This document shows, one piece after another, positions 7,906 through 17,880 of a stretch of DNA of 64,000 nucleotides. The translations under genes were made by a program, and so were the position numbers. Source of the DNA: Bifidobacterium breve (lineage in GTDB: Bacteria > Actinomycetota > Actinomycetes > Nanopelagicales > Nanopelagicaceae); contig CAMAPO010000001.1 in assembly GCA_945860245.1 (NCBI GenBank), forward strand, positions 62,001 to 126,000, in the 5' to 3' direction. Numbering within the stretch: the stretch's first letter is position 1; the number at the start of each line of letters is the position of its first letter. The notes below the pieces were generated by a model. It did no database searches, had not been told where the DNA came from, and worked only from the letters and a program-made list of their open reading frames with translations.

Positions 7906-10059
7906 GTGTCCATGCAACGCGCCCAAACGAATCGTAAACCTTACGCCATCGCAATGTTGGTGGTCATAGCTTGGTTCATCATCACTGGCATCTTCGGCCC
8001 GCTATTTGGCAAGTTAACTTCAGTTCAAGAGAATAATAACTCTTCGTTTTTGCCAAAAGGTGCTGAAGCAACCTTGGCTGCAGATCAGATTAAGAATTTC
8101 TCATCGCAAGACTCGTTTAACTTTCCAGCGCTAATTCTCTTTGAGGGAAACTTCACCCCCGCAACGCTTTCGGCAGTCAGCGATCATATTGCCAAGGTTG
8201 GAGAACTTACTTTGGCCGGCACATCGGCGAAAATCAGTGATTATTTGGCGCCAGGTCAGGAGATATCAGTCTTTCCATCGCAAGATGGAAAAGCGCTTTT
8301 GGCAAATATTCCGCTAGATGGAAACGCTATCTCCAAATTACTACCGAACGATGAGCCGGTACTTCCTGCAGCAATTGAAGCGCTGCGTGAGGATATTAAG
8401 CCAATCGCTGAAGCTAATGGTTTCACGCCATATGTAACTGGTCCTGGCGGATTACTAGGTGATTTATTTGGGGCTTTTGGTGATATCGATTCAACTTTAT
8501 TGCTAACAACCCTTGCCGTTGTGGCCGTAATTCTCATAGTTGTTTATCGTTCGCCGATTCTATGGATAATTCCGCTGCTTTCATCGCTCTTCGCGCTCTC
8601 AACCGCCGGTGGAATTGTCTATCTTCTTGCGAAGAACGACATCATCGATGTCGATGGTCAATCTCAGGGAATTCTTTCAGTATTAGTTATTGGCGCTGCA
8701 ACAGATTATGCACTTTTGCTTATCGCTCGCTACCGCGAAGAGTTACATTTTACCGATAATAGATTTGTTGCAATGCGCGCTGCTTACAAAGGCGTATGGG
8801 AGCCTATTCTTGCTTCTGGTTCTACCGTGGCGATTTCGCTTCTGGTTCTACTCTTTAGCCAATTAACGAATACTGCTGGCCTCGGTCCAATCGGCGCGAT
8901 CGGCATCGTAGTTTCAATGTTCACAATTTTGACGCTACTACCAGCGCTACTTTTGATCTTTGGGCGTTGGCTCTTCTGGCCGAGAATTCCAAAAAATGAT
9001 GGTGACGATCACGTAATGACCGGCAGTTGGTCGAAAGTTGCCAATGGGATTGGCCGCAATCCGCGTAAAGCTTGGGTTATTACCGGAGTAATTCTGTTGG
9101 GCTTTGCAATAACTTCAACAACTCTAAAGACCGATGGACTTGGCACCGTTGACTCATTTACAGGTAATCCAGAATCCGTAGTCGGTCAGAAACTTCTCGA
9201 AACACATTTCCCTGGCGGTGAAGGTGATCCAACTCAGGTTGTGGTTGATGTCAGTAAGATTGCTGCAGTTACCGCGGCCGTAAAGAAGGCACCCGGTGTC
9301 ACAAATGTAACTCCGATGCTTGATGGTATTGAAATTCCTGGACAGCCAGCGCCTGAGACGAAGATCGTAAATGGGCGTGCGATTCTAAATGTGACGCTTG
9401 ATAAAGTCCCAGATAGCGTCGAAGCTGGTAATGATATTCCGAAGATTCGTGAACTCGCTAAAGAAGCAGATTCAACTGCCTTGGTTGGCGGAACAAGTGC
9501 GGTCTACTTTGATGTACGCACAGCTAACGATCGTGACAACAAGACGATCATTCCAATTATTTTGTTGGTAATCACCCTGATCTTGGGTGTGTTGCTGCGA
9601 AGCATAGTAAGCGCAATCGTGCTCTTAGGAACCGTTGTTCTTAGTTACTTCGCAACTCTCGGTGTTTGCGCACTCGTCTTTAATCACATCTTTGGCTTTG
9701 CTGGCGGAGATAACTCATTCCCACTCTTTGCATTTATATTCTTGGTCGCACTTGGTATCGATTACAACATCTTCCTTATGACTCGCGTGCGTGAAGAAAG
9801 CGCCAAGATCGGTACCCGAGCTGGTGTTATTAAGGGCGTGACTGTTACTGGTGCGGTAATTACCTCAGCGGGTGTTGTGCTTGCTGCAACCTTCGCCGTT
9901 CTTGGTTTACTGCCACTCGTGCCACTTGCCCAACTTGGTTTCGCAGTCGCCTTTGGAGTCCTGTTAGATACCATCATTGTTCGTTCGATCTTGGTGCCGG
10001 CTATGGTGCATGAGATTGGGCCAAAGATCTGGTGGCCATCTAAATTGCAAAACAAGTAA
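7906..10059 (+). CDS. MMPL/RND-family transporter
   Basis: Large membrane protein of 717 residues with two repeats of the RND fold: helix 1, an extracellular domain, then a cluster of five helices (about 195-355 and 540-700). Charged membrane motifs GAATDYALLLIARYREEL and ALGIDYNIFLMTRVREE are the hallmark MMPL helix-4 motifs. In actinobacteria these proteins export lipids or drugs by proton motive force; the cargo here is unknown. GTG 7906 and ATG 7912 are both possible starts. TATCGT at 7902-7907 overlaps the GTG, which slightly favours ATG 7912. Confidence 0.9.
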   Translation: MSMQRAQTNRKPYAIAMLVVIAWFIITGIFGPLFGKLTSVQENNNSSFLPKGAEATLAADQIKNFSSQDSFNFPALILFEGNFTPATLSAVSDHIAKVGELTLAGTSAKISDYLAPGQEISVFPSQDGKALLANIPLDGNAISKLLPNDEPVLPAAIEALREDIKPIAEANGFTPYVTGPGGLLGDLFGAFGDIDSTLLLTTLAVVAVILIVVYRSPILWIIPLLSSLFALSTAGGIVYLLAKNDIIDVDGQSQGILSVLVIGAATDYALLLIARYREELHFTDNRFVAMRAAYKGVWEPILASGSTVAISLLVLLFSQLTNTAGLGPIGAIGIVVSMFTILTLLPALLLIFGRWLFWPRIPKNDGDDHVMTGSWSKVANGIGRNPRKAWVITGVILLGFAITSTTLKTDGLGTVDSFTGNPESVVGQKLLETHFPGGEGDPTQVVVDVSKIAAVTAAVKKAPGVTNVTPMLDGIEIPGQPAPETKIVNGRAILNVTLDKVPDSVEAGNDIPKIRELAKEADSTALVGGTSAVYFDVRTANDRDNKTIIPIILLVITLILGVLLRSIVSAIVLLGTVVLSYFATLGVCALVFNHIFGFAGGDNSFPLFAFIFLVALGIDYNIFLMTRVREESAKIGTRAGVIKGVTVTGAVITSAGVVLAATFAVLGLLPLVPLAQLGFAVAFGVLLDTIIVRSILVPAMVHEIGPKIWWPSKLQNK

Positions 10060-10073
10060 GTCTTCTTACTAAG

Positions 10074-11240
10074 ATGTATGTAGTTATTGGGGCGGGGCTA
10101 GCAGGTTTGAGCGCAGCTCTAACTCTGCAAAATTCCGGCGCGCAAGTAACAGTTCTGGAGTCAGCAGATAGGGCAGGCGGGCGAATTGCCAGCGATTTAA
10201 TTGATGGCTTTATCCTTGACCGCGGCTTTCAATTAATTAATGCAAATTATTCCGAAATTAAGCGCTGGGGGATTGCCAGCGAATTAGATTTTAAAGAAGC
10301 CCCACGTTCGGTTCGGGTATCTTTTGGCACAGATTATGTAGCCCTTGGCGATCCGCGTACTTCACCATTCTCAATTTTTTCATCGGCTTCAGGGTCGTTG
10401 GCCTCCAAGGCAGCCTTTTTAAAGTATTCAATTTCAAAACCAAGGCAAAGTGAGAGTTTAGAAACACATTTGCTACGTTGTGGAACGGCGGATCTTTACC
10501 AGAAGGTCTTGAGGCCATTTCTGCAAGGGGTATTTCTAGCTGATCCCTCGCGAGTTAGTGCGGTGGTCGGTAAAGAAATTATCGCTACCTTCATTTCGGG
10601 GCGCTCGGGGATTCCAGCAGAGGGCGTTGCCTCTTTGCCTATAGCACTTGCAAAACGCATAAAGGATTTGCGCTTGAATACTCGAGTTGAGCAGATTCGA
10701 GACGGCGTTGTATCAACTAACGATGGCAATTTTGTAGCTAAAAAGATTATCTTGGCAACTGATTTAACAACGGCTGGTCAACTTTTAGAGGCGGATGAAG
10801 TTACTCCTTTTTTGAGCGCGACTACCTGGTATCACACGACTAGTAACTCTCCTTCTGACCAGGCGCAATTGGTAATCGATTCCCAGAATCGGGGACCGGT
10901 GGTTAATTCCATTGTGATCTCAAATCTTTCACACAAGTACGCACCAATTGGACAGTCACTTATCTCTTCTACAACTATTTCACATGCCTCTGAATCAGAA
11001 GTACGTCGCCACTTAGCACTTATGTGGGGTGTCTCTACAAGCACCTGGCGCTTCTTAGCAAAATATGAGATTCACTCCGCGCTGCCACTATTTGCACCAG
11101 GAGTTGAGAGAATGAAGAGTCTTCGAGTTAGCGAAGATATTTATCACGCTGGAGATTATTTGACTGCGCCTTCTCAGAATGGTGCGTTGCTTGCGGGCCG
11201 CCTAGCCGCGCAGGAGTTAATTCTCGACGAGGGCTTGTAG
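10074..11240 (+). CDS. FAD-dependent amine-oxidase-fold oxidoreductase
   Basis: Flavoprotein of 388 residues. The N-terminal dinucleotide-binding motif is VVIGAGLAGLSAALTLQNSG, followed by ESADRAGGRIAS, the second FAD motif of the amine oxidase/protoporphyrinogen oxidase/phytoene desaturase superfamily. The C-terminal FAD block is YHAGDYLTAPSQNGALLAGR. The substrate is not deducible. It starts 14 nt after the MMPL transporter on the same strand, so both may share a transcript. Its end overlaps the convergent epimerase gene by 24 nt. Confidence 0.85.
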   Translation: MYVVIGAGLAGLSAALTLQNSGAQVTVLESADRAGGRIASDLIDGFILDRGFQLINANYSEIKRWGIASELDFKEAPRSVRVSFGTDYVALGDPRTSPFSIFSSASGSLASKAAFLKYSISKPRQSESLETHLLRCGTADLYQKVLRPFLQGVFLADPSRVSAVVGKEIIATFISGRSGIPAEGVASLPIALAKRIKDLRLNTRVEQIRDGVVSTNDGNFVAKKIILATDLTTAGQLLEADEVTPFLSATTWYHTTSNSPSDQAQLVIDSQNRGPVVNSIVISNLSHKYAPIGQSLISSTTISHASESEVRRHLALMWGVSTSTWRFLAKYEIHSALPLFAPGVERMKSLRVSEDIYHAGDYLTAPSQNGALLAGRLAAQELILDEGL

Positions 11241-12107
11241 AGCAGTTGAAATATGTGGGTAATCCCATTTGAAGCCGGCTTCAGTTAGCACGTTTGGCAT
11301 AACTTTCTTCGAGCCGAGAACTTCACTTGAAAATCCGCCGAGGGCAATCTTTAGCGCAATTGCTGGCGCAGGAAAGAGCGCAGGTCGTTTCATTGCCCGG
11401 GCTAAAGCGGCAGTGAATTCTTGGTTGGTTACTGGATTCGGCGAAGTTAAATTGATTGGACCTGCAACCTTCTTCTCTAAAGCGAAGACAATCGCGCGAA
11501 CCACATCATGCAAAGTGATCCAAGACCACCATTGCTTACCTGAACCTAACTTTCCACCTAGCCCAAATCTAAATAGCGGCAACATTCGACCAAGCGCACC
11601 ACCGGTGGGATCGAGAACTAACCCGGTGCGTAGTTTCACGGTGCGAATATCTCCTGCTAAATCTGCGGCACCTTCCCACTCGCGACATACTGCCGCTAGA
11701 AAATCTTGACCTACTGAATCACTTTCCACTACCGCGCGATTTCCAGAATCTCCGTACCAACCAATCGCACTGGCTGAGATAAAAACTTGTGGTTTAACTT
11801 CCGCCACCGCATTTGCTATGGCAGTCGTGCCTAGTAAACGTGAATTCAAGATCTCTGATTTAAATCTCTTTGTCCAGCGCTTATCTCCGACGCCGACTCC
11901 AGCTAAGTGAATTATCGCATCCACGCCACGCAAAGCTTCGATATCTACAAAACCCGTCTTTGGATCCCATCTAATTTCATCTGGAGCAACGGTTTCTCGG
12001 CGAACCAAGCGCTGCACCGTGTGTCCTTCAGATTTTAGATGACCAACCAGTGCGCTTCCGATTAAACCGGATGCACCAGTAATTGCAATTCTTTGTGCAA
12101 CAGCCAT
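11217..12107 (-). CDS. TIGR01777-family NAD-dependent epimerase
   Basis: Extended-SDR protein of 296 residues with the N-terminal Rossmann motif ITGASGLIGSALVGHLKSEG, a mid-protein SASAIGWYGDSG block bearing the family's active-site tyrosine, and the C-terminal DUF1731 segment (AIALKIALGGFSSEVLGSKKV). Relatives include YfcH and plant SulA-type proteins; the biochemical role is undetermined. It begins 5 nt after the E2 gene on the same strand and is probably the distal gene of lpd-sucB-TIGR01777, an arrangement common in actinobacteria. Confidence 0.9.
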   Translation of the reverse strand: MAVAQRIAITGASGLIGSALVGHLKSEGHTVQRLVRRETVAPDEIRWDPKTGFVDIEALRGVDAIIHLAGVGVGDKRWTKRFKSEILNSRLLGTTAIANAVAEVKPQVFISASAIGWYGDSGNRAVVESDSVGQDFLAAVCREWEGAADLAGDIRTVKLRTGLVLDPTGGALGRMLPLFRFGLGGKLGSGKQWWSWITLHDVVRAIVFALEKKVAGPINLTSPNPVTNQEFTAALARAMKRPALFPAPAIALKIALGGFSSEVLGSKKVMPNVLTEAGFKWDYPHISTALQALVEN

Positions 12108-12112
12108 AGGAG

Positions 12113-13756
12113 TTAGAGACCCAAATCTGATTCAAAAGCGCCGCCTTCAAGGCGCTCCTTTAATGTAACTAAGAATCGAGCAGCATCTGCACCATCGACT
12201 ACGCGATGATCATAAGAAAGTGCGAGGTAAACCATCGAGCGAATTGCAATTGTCTCGCCACCATCTTCACCCTTTACAACCATCGGACGTTTTACAATCG
12301 CGCCAAGGCCAAGGATCGCAACTTGTGGTTGGTTAATGATCGGTGTATCAAAGAGAGCGCCACGACTTCCGGTATTGGTCAGCGTGAATGTTCCGCCACC
12401 TAATTCATCGGGAGTAACTTTATTTTCACGAGTGCGCGCGGCCAGATCAGAGATCTTCCGAGCGATTCCTCCCATATTTAGATCACCAGCGCTATGAATA
12501 ACTGGTACTAATAGTCCACGTTCAGTGTCTACTGCGATCCCTAAATGTTCTGTGCCGTGATAGATAATCTGATCATCTTCCACAGATGAGTTAAGGACTG
12601 GGTGTTGCTTCAGAGCTTCGCAAACTGATACGGCAAAGAATGGTAGAAAAGATAGTTTTACACCTTCGCGAGCTTCGAAGGTAGCCTTTGAACGATCACG
12701 CAGGCGGGCAATCTTTGTGACATCGACTTCAATGACAGTTGTTAGCTGTGCGCTAACTTGAAGAGATTCAACCATTCGCGTCGCGATAACTTTACGTAGT
12801 CGAGACATCTTCACAGTTGTTCCACGAAGTGGTGACACCGGAACTATCGATGTGGTGTGTTGCGCAGGCGCCGTCGAAGAGGCAACTACGGGCGATGAAA
12901 CTGTGGCAGCAGGAGCCGCAGGCGCAGCCTTTGGTGCGGCAGCTTGTACATCTTCTTTACGAATTCGCCCACCCACACCTGTACCTGTAACGGTTGCAAG
13001 GTTTACACCCAGCTCGGAGGCAAGTTTACGAACGATCGGAGTTACGTAGGCATCAAGTGGTTGCGCTGCAACAACTGGCGCTGCAACAACTGGCGCTGCA
13101 ACAACGGGCGCTGCAACAACGGGCGCTGCAAGAACTGGCGCTGCAAGAACTGGCGCTGCAACAACTGGCGCTGCAACAACTGGCGCTGCAACGGCAGCTC
13201 CGCCGACAACGGCAAGGCGCGCACCAACAGGAACAGTTGTATCAACAGGAACATCAATAGACATTAAAACTCCGGCAACTGGTGAAGGAATCTCAGTATC
13301 GACTTTATCTGTAGAAACTTCTAACAGCGCTTCGTCAACTGCAACGCTCTCGCCAACCTTCTTTAACCAACGTGTAACGGTTCCTTCGCTAACGCTCTCA
13401 CCAAGTGCCGGCATAGTAATAATTGTTCCAGCGCTACTTGGCGCAGCTGCAGCAGGGGGAGGAGTGACTGGTGCGGCGGCAACAGGTGCGGCGGCAACAG
13501 GTGTTGAAGCAGGAGCAGCACCATCTGCAATTATCGCAAGTTCAGCGCCGACCGGAACGGTCTGATCAATTCCGACAACAATCTTTTGCAAGGTACCAGC
13601 AACAGGTGAAGGAATTTCAGTATCAACTTTATCGGTAGAGACTTCAAGGAGTGGTTCATCCATGGCAACGTGATCGCCTTCTGCCTTAAGCCATCGCGTG
13701 ACTGTTCCTTCGCTAACACTTTCACCAAGTGCAGGCATCGTTACTGAGAAAGTCAT
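12113..13756 (-). CDS. sucB: 2-oxo acid dehydrogenase E2 (dihydrolipoamide acyltransferase) with two lipoyl domains
   Basis: Core acyltransferase of a 2-oxo acid dehydrogenase complex, 547 residues. Two N-terminal lipoyl domains each carry the lipoylated lysine in [12 protein letters not shown] (about residues 40-50 and 160-170). An Ala/Pro/Val linker at about 190-235 follows, then the peripheral subunit-binding domain ([15 protein letters not shown]). The catalytic domain ends in [16 protein letters not shown], containing the active-site His and Asp. Actinobacterial E2 proteins labelled SucB often serve pyruvate dehydrogenase as well, so the substrate is open. Lpd is encoded 20 nt upstream; LipA/LipB supply its cofactor. 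Confidence 0.93.
   Translation of the reverse strand: MTFSVTMPALGESVSEGTVTRWLKAEGDHVAMDEPLLEVSTDKVDTEIPSPVAGTLQKIVVGIDQTVPVGAELAIIADGAAPASTPVAAAPVAAAPVTPPPAAAAPSSAGTIITMPALGESVSEGTVTRWLKKVGESVAVDEALLEVSTDKVDTEIPSPVAGVLMSIDVPVDTTVPVGARLAVVGGAAVAAPVVAAPVVAAPVLAAPVLAAPVVAAPVVAAPVVAAPVVAAQPLDAYVTPIVRKLASELGVNLATVTGTGVGGRIRKEDVQAAAPKAAPAAPAATVSSPVVASSTAPAQHTTSIVPVSPLRGTTVKMSRLRKVIATRMVESLQVSAQLTTVIEVDVTKIARLRDRSKATFEAREGVKLSFLPFFAVSVCEALKQHPVLNSSVEDDQIIYHGTEHLGIAVDTERGLLVPVIHSAGDLNMGGIARKISDLAARTRENKVTPDELGGGTFTLTNTGSRGALFDTPIINQPQVAILGLGAIVKRPMVVKGEDGGETIAIRSMVYLALSYDHRVVDGADAARFLVTLKERLEGGAFESDLGL
13063..13192. repeat. 15-bp coding minisatellite in the E2 linker
   Basis: About 8.7 tandem copies of a 15-bp unit, plus-strand GCGCTGCAACAACTG with single-base variants (AACAACG, AAGAACT). 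On the coding strand it encodes repeats of the pentapeptide Ala-Ala-Pro-Val-Val/Leu. Because 15 is a multiple of three, copy changes would alter the length of the flexible swinging-arm linker without breaking the frame. Confidence 0.9.
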
Positions 13757-13776
13757 AATCTTTTCCTTTTCCTTAA

Positions 13777-15144
13777 TTAACCGTGAGCGTGCAATGGTTT
13801 GCCGGCAAGTGCCATGTGAGCCTCGCCCATTGCTTCGGAAAGCGTTGGGTGAGCATGAATAAAAGGTGCAACATCATCAGCTGATGCTTGCCAGTTAAAG
13901 ATTAGTTGCGCCTCAGCCAGAAGTTCGCCAACGCGCGATCCGACCATATGAATACCAAGTACTGGTCCGCCTTTTTGCGATACCAACTTGATTGATCCAG
14001 AGGTGCGTAAAATTTGTGCTTTGCCGTTTCCAGCCAAATCGTAATTAAGTTCAAGCACATCAAAGCCACGCTCTTTTGCTTGCGCAGTCGTGAGTCCAAC
14101 TGAAGCGACTTCCGGCTCAGAGTATGTAACGCGAGGAACACCGTCGTAATTAATTGGAAGTGGGTTAAGTCCGGCGATTTCTTCTGCTACCAAAATTCCT
14201 TCACCAAATCCGACGTGTGCTAATTGCAGGGTTGGAATCAGATCACCAACGGCCCAGATACCAGGAACGTTGGTGCGGCACTTGTCATCAACCAAGATGT
14301 AGCCACGATCCATAGATATTCCTTGTTCTTCATACCCCAGATTTGCTGAAACTGGACCTCGTCCGACAGCAACAAGGAGAATTTCTGAGCTAAATGTCTT
14401 GCCATCTTCTAAAGTGACAGTTACTCCGTCAGCCGTAACTACGTGAGATTTAAAGCGCACACCGAGTTCGAAGTTAATACCACGTTTACGATAGGCGCGC
14501 TCTAACTGCTTGCTTGAAGATTCATCTTCAAGGGCAACTAAGTGAGAGAGCCCTTCAATAATTGTTACTTCAGCGCCAAAAGATTTCCAAACAGATGCAA
14601 ATTCACACCCAATTACGCCTCCACCAAGAACAATGACGCTCTTGGGAACGTAATCTAATTTAATTGCGTGCTCTGAGGTCATTACGCGTTTGCCATCAAC
14701 TTCTAGGCCAGGAAGGGTCTTTGGGTAAGAGCCGGTTGCGAGAACAATGTTTTTGCCGGTGTACCTAACTCCATTTACTTCAACGGCATCTTTGGCGACG
14801 AGTTTTCCGTGCCCTTCGATGTAGGTGATATTTCGAGATTTTACTAAGCCCTGTAGCCCTTTATGGAGTTTGGTTACGACACCATCCTTATAAGAATTCA
14901 CACCCGTCATATCGATTGAGTTAAATGTGGCGTTGATTCCAAAATGGCTAGCCTCGCGCGTGCCATCGGCGATCTCGCCGGCGTGCAGTAGCGCTTTAGT
15001 AGGAATACATCCACGGTGCAGGCAGGTCCCGCCGAGTTTATCTGCTTCGATCAAGGCAACGCTTAAGCCGAGTTGGGCCCCGCGTAGAGCAGCTGCATAT
15101 CCGCCGCTGCCGCCACCTAAAACTACGAGATCAAAGTTGGACAC
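13777..15144 (-). CDS. lpd: Dihydrolipoyl dehydrogenase (E3)
   Basis: FAD flavoenzyme that reoxidises dihydrolipoyl groups on E2 and passes electrons to NAD+. The 455-residue protein shows the FAD motif [20 protein letters not shown], the redox disulfide [14 protein letters not shown], the NAD-binding [15 protein letters not shown], the second FAD block [14 protein letters not shown], and the catalytic His-Glu pair in [13 protein letters not shown]. Translation starts at GTG with a good AAGGAG about 9 nt upstream. It is probably the first gene of the lpd-sucB-TIGR01777 operon. Confidence 0.96.
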   Translation of the reverse strand: MSNFDLVVLGGGSGGYAAALRGAQLGLSVALIEADKLGGTCLHRGCIPTKALLHAGEIADGTREASHFGINATFNSIDMTGVNSYKDGVVTKLHKGLQGLVKSRNITYIEGHGKLVAKDAVEVNGVRYTGKNIVLATGSYPKTLPGLEVDGKRVMTSEHAIKLDYVPKSVIVLGGGVIGCEFASVWKSFGAEVTIIEGLSHLVALEDESSSKQLERAYRKRGINFELGVRFKSHVVTADGVTVTLEDGKTFSSEILLVAVGRGPVSANLGYEEQGISMDRGYILVDDKCRTNVPGIWAVGDLIPTLQLAHVGFGEGILVAEEIAGLNPLPINYDGVPRVTYSEPEVASVGLTTAQAKERGFDVLELNYDLAGNGKAQILRTSGSIKLVSQKGGPVLGIHMVGSRVGELLAEAQLIFNWQASADDVAPFIHAHPTLSEAMGEAHMALAGKPLHAHG

Positions 15145-15208
15145 CTGTGCGCGCTCCTTTGTAAAGATATCTACCGAATGAGCCTATCTTGCCAGTTCAA
15201 GCCTGTGA

Positions 15209-16720
15209 TTACGAAATTGCGGCAGATTGAGCCAGCGCGACCAAGGATCGAAGAGCCATACCGGTTCCGCCCACTGGCGTGTAGCCGTAGGCATCACCTT
15301 CATTATAGGCAGGGCCTGCAATATCAAGGTGGAGCCAAGGTAAATCTGCAGAGATAAATTCTTTTAGGAATAAGCCCGCCACCAACATTCCACCCATGCG
15401 TTCACCAATATTTGCCATATCTGCAACTGGTGAATCTAGCGATGCGCGAAGTTCAACTGGAAGTGGCATCGGCCAGAAAGCTTCTCCCGCTACTTTACTA
15501 ATTGCAAAGAAGTGATCACTAAAATCTTGATTATTTGTCATAATCGCCGCAGTGCGCGTACCGAGTGCGACAACTTGTGCGCCGGTAAGTGTTGCTACAT
15601 CGACTATTCCGTCGAGGCCTTTATTCTCTTGTGCCTTGACTAGGGCATCACCAAGAACGAGGCGACCTTCAGCATCAGGATTTAACACCTCAATAGTTTT
15701 TCCACCATACATCGTGATGATGTCACTTGGTCTAGTTGCATTGTCGCTAATCATATTTTCGGCAAGAGGTGCATAACAATCAATTGCAACTGGAAGTTTC
15801 ATCACCGCAATTGCAATCGTGGCAGCGCATACAGCAGCCGCCCCCGACATATCCGATTTCATCGCTTCCATACCAGCAGCTGGCTTTAGTGCCAGACCAC
15901 CAGAATCAAAAGTTATTCCCTTGCCGACATAGGCGTAATTCTTCTTCGCCGCTGCTTTTACAGGGCGATAAGAAATATGGAGCAATCGTGGTGGATTTGC
16001 TGAGCCTTGTCCCACCGCGGTAATTCCACCGTAACCTTTAGCTTTGAGTTGTGTCTCGGTCATAATCGAAATCTTTAGTCCTGCTGCTGTTCCACCGATT
16101 TTTTTAACGATACTGGTGAACTCCTTGCAGAATGAATCTGGAGTTAAATGGCTGGGGGGAGTATTGATTAAATCGCGAGTGAGCGCCGAGTACTTCCCAA
16201 TTACGCTGGCGCGCTTGATCGCTTCTTTTGCGCCAGGGCTACCGGCTTGCTTTGAATGCAAAGTGGCAGATTTTAAACTGGGATTTCGTTCGGCGAGAGA
16301 ATCCACACGGAACTTATTGAAAATATATGAACCAAGTAATACGCCTTCTGCAATTGCTTCAAGAGTAGAGATCTTTTTGGTAGGAAGCGAAAATGTTGCG
16401 CTAGAACTTCCAGAAAGGGCTCGTGCGGCTGCCCCAGCTGCGCGCCTAAGCACTTCATCATCAATTGCAGCTTTATTTTCACCCAATCCAGTAAATACAA
16501 GTAATCGGGTGGTGATGCCAGGAATCTTTATTACTTCATCGCTATTTCCGGTGGCACCCATATCGGCCAGGATAGAAAGTAACTTCTTCGTATCTAGCGC
16601 GATATCTCCGCTTTCAATTACCAAACTCGCTTTACCATCACGCATTGACTTCTTATGGGATAAACCAACGACCAGAATTTCGTCTTTGATGATTCCATCG
16701 GATAGATAAAGCGTGGTCAT
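15209..16720 (-). CDS. pepA: Leucyl aminopeptidase (M17)
   Basis: Cytosolic dinuclear-metal aminopeptidase removing N-terminal residues from peptides. The M17 motifs are present: GKGITFDSGGLALKPA with metal ligands, MKSDMSGAAAV, and NPDAEGRLVLGDAL with the catalytic Arg. The frame extends upstream to 16762, but the ATG at 16720 has an excellent Shine-Dalgarno (AGAGGAG, about 6 nt spacing), and the extra 14 residues would run into the divergent gcvT promoter, so I use 16720 (503 residues). This length is normal for the family. Confidence 0.95.
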   Translation of the reverse strand: MTTLYLSDGIIKDEILVVGLSHKKSMRDGKASLVIESGDIALDTKKLLSILADMGATGNSDEVIKIPGITTRLLVFTGLGENKAAIDDEVLRRAAGAAARALSGSSSATFSLPTKKISTLEAIAEGVLLGSYIFNKFRVDSLAERNPSLKSATLHSKQAGSPGAKEAIKRASVIGKYSALTRDLINTPPSHLTPDSFCKEFTSIVKKIGGTAAGLKISIMTETQLKAKGYGGITAVGQGSANPPRLLHISYRPVKAAAKKNYAYVGKGITFDSGGLALKPAAGMEAMKSDMSGAAAVCAATIAIAVMKLPVAIDCYAPLAENMISDNATRPSDIITMYGGKTIEVLNPDAEGRLVLGDALVKAQENKGLDGIVDVATLTGAQVVALGTRTAAIMTNNQDFSDHFFAISKVAGEAFWPMPLPVELRASLDSPVADMANIGERMGGMLVAGLFLKEFISADLPWLHLDIAGPAYNEGDAYGYTPVGGTGMALRSLVALAQSAAIS

Positions 16721-16791
16721 TAAATCTCCTCTTAGACGGCCTCGGTGGTAACTTACCTGCATTAAGCGTTAGGTAAGTGTAAGTTGTCGCT

Positions 16792-17880
16792 ATGAAAAAT
16801 TCACCACTTGCCGATCGACATATCCAACTTTCGGCAAAGATGGCCGATTTTGGTGGCTGGCTGATGCCGATTGAATATCCTGGCGCCGGTGTTCTAGCCG
16901 AACATGCAGCGGTTCGCGAGAAGGTGGGAATTTTTGATGTCTCCCATCTAGGAAAGGTGAGTGTTAAAGGCCCAGGTGCTCTGGAATTTCTAAATTCCAT
17001 CTTTACCAATGATTTAAACCGCATAAGCGATGGCCAAGCCCAATACACGTTGCACTGCAATACCAGCGGAGGCGTGATCGATGATCTAATCGTTTATCGC
17101 AATAGCCCAAGCGATCTCTTTCTGATTCCCAACGCTTCAAATACAACTTTTGTGGTGGCTGATTTAATTGCGACGGCTCCAGCAGAAATTGAGATAGTCA
17201 ATTTGCACGAATCTTTTGGAGTAATTGCTGTGCAAGGTCCCCTTGCAAAGGATGTAATAAGAAGTTTTGGAATTGATCCAGCGATGGATTACATGGCATT
17301 CGAGCATTTAACTATCGCTGGTTGTGAAGTAATACTTTGCCGCACTGGATACACAGGAGAACATGGTTATGAAATAGTTCCAAGATGGAGTGAGGCCGCT
17401 CAGGTTTGGGATGCTCTTGCAGCAGAGATCGCTCCACTTGGGGGTTTAATTTGTGGCCTGGGTGCACGCGATACTCTCCGAACAGAAATGGGATATCCAC
17501 TGCACGGTCACGAATTATCACTATCCATTACTCCAGTACAAGCCGCCGCAACTTGGGCGATCGGTTGGGGGAAAGTTAGCTTTAGTGGAAGCGAAGCCTT
17601 GCGTGATGAAAAGAGCGCAGGAGCGCATCCGCGGATTCGCGCACTAGTGAGCCAAGACCGCGGTATTCCACGCGCCGGCATGGAAGTTAAAAACTCTTCT
17701 GGAGAAGTAATTGGTGTAGTTACCAGCGGAACGTTCTCACCAACGTTGAAGAAAGGTATCGCCCTCGCATTAATTAGTAACTCAAGTAAGTTAGGCGATC
17801 AGGTGATAATTGATGTGCGTGGCCGAGATAGTGTGGCCGAAGTTTCTAAGTTGCCGCTAGTTACCTCAAACGTTCGCTAA
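16792..17880 (+). CDS. gcvT: Aminomethyltransferase, glycine cleavage T protein
   Basis: Tetrahydrofolate-dependent T protein of the glycine cleavage system, 362 residues. Recognisable blocks are GVFDVSHLGKV-like near residue 47, the FLNSIFTNDL segment, and CRTGYTGEHGYEI with the folate-pocket glutamate. C-terminal SGTFSPTLKKGIALALI matches the GCV_T C domain. gcvP and gcvH are not in this window, and no glycine riboswitch precedes it. TAAGTT at 16780-16785 lies 6 nt before the ATG, suggesting a leaderless mRNA. It overlaps the convergent S-component gene by 20 nt. Confidence 0.94.
   Translation: MKNSPLADRHIQLSAKMADFGGWLMPIEYPGAGVLAEHAAVREKVGIFDVSHLGKVSVKGPGALEFLNSIFTNDLNRISDGQAQYTLHCNTSGGVIDDLIVYRNSPSDLFLIPNASNTTFVVADLIATAPAEIEIVNLHESFGVIAVQGPLAKDVIRSFGIDPAMDYMAFEHLTIAGCEVILCRTGYTGEHGYEIVPRWSEAAQVWDALAAEIAPLGGLICGLGARDTLRTEMGYPLHGHELSLSITPVQAAATWAIGWGKVSFSGSEALRDEKSAGAHPRIRALVSQDRGIPRAGMEVKNSSGEVIGVVTSGTFSPTLKKGIALALISNSSKLGDQVIIDVRGRDSVAEVSKLPLVTSNVR

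Noticed and set aside
13063-13192. CRISPR-like periodic array
   Set aside because: 15-bp units are directly contiguous with no spacers and lie in frame within the E2 linker; it is a coding minisatellite.
12944-13267. Plus-strand open frames rich in Cys/Arg/Asn or Gln/Leu over the repeat
   Set aside because: They are antisense readings of the sucB linker repeat and have no ribosome site or homology.
16721-16791. Glycine riboswitch before gcvT
   Set aside because: The gap is only 71 nt, has no aptamer core, and carries the pepA Shine-Dalgarno and a leaderless gcvT promoter.
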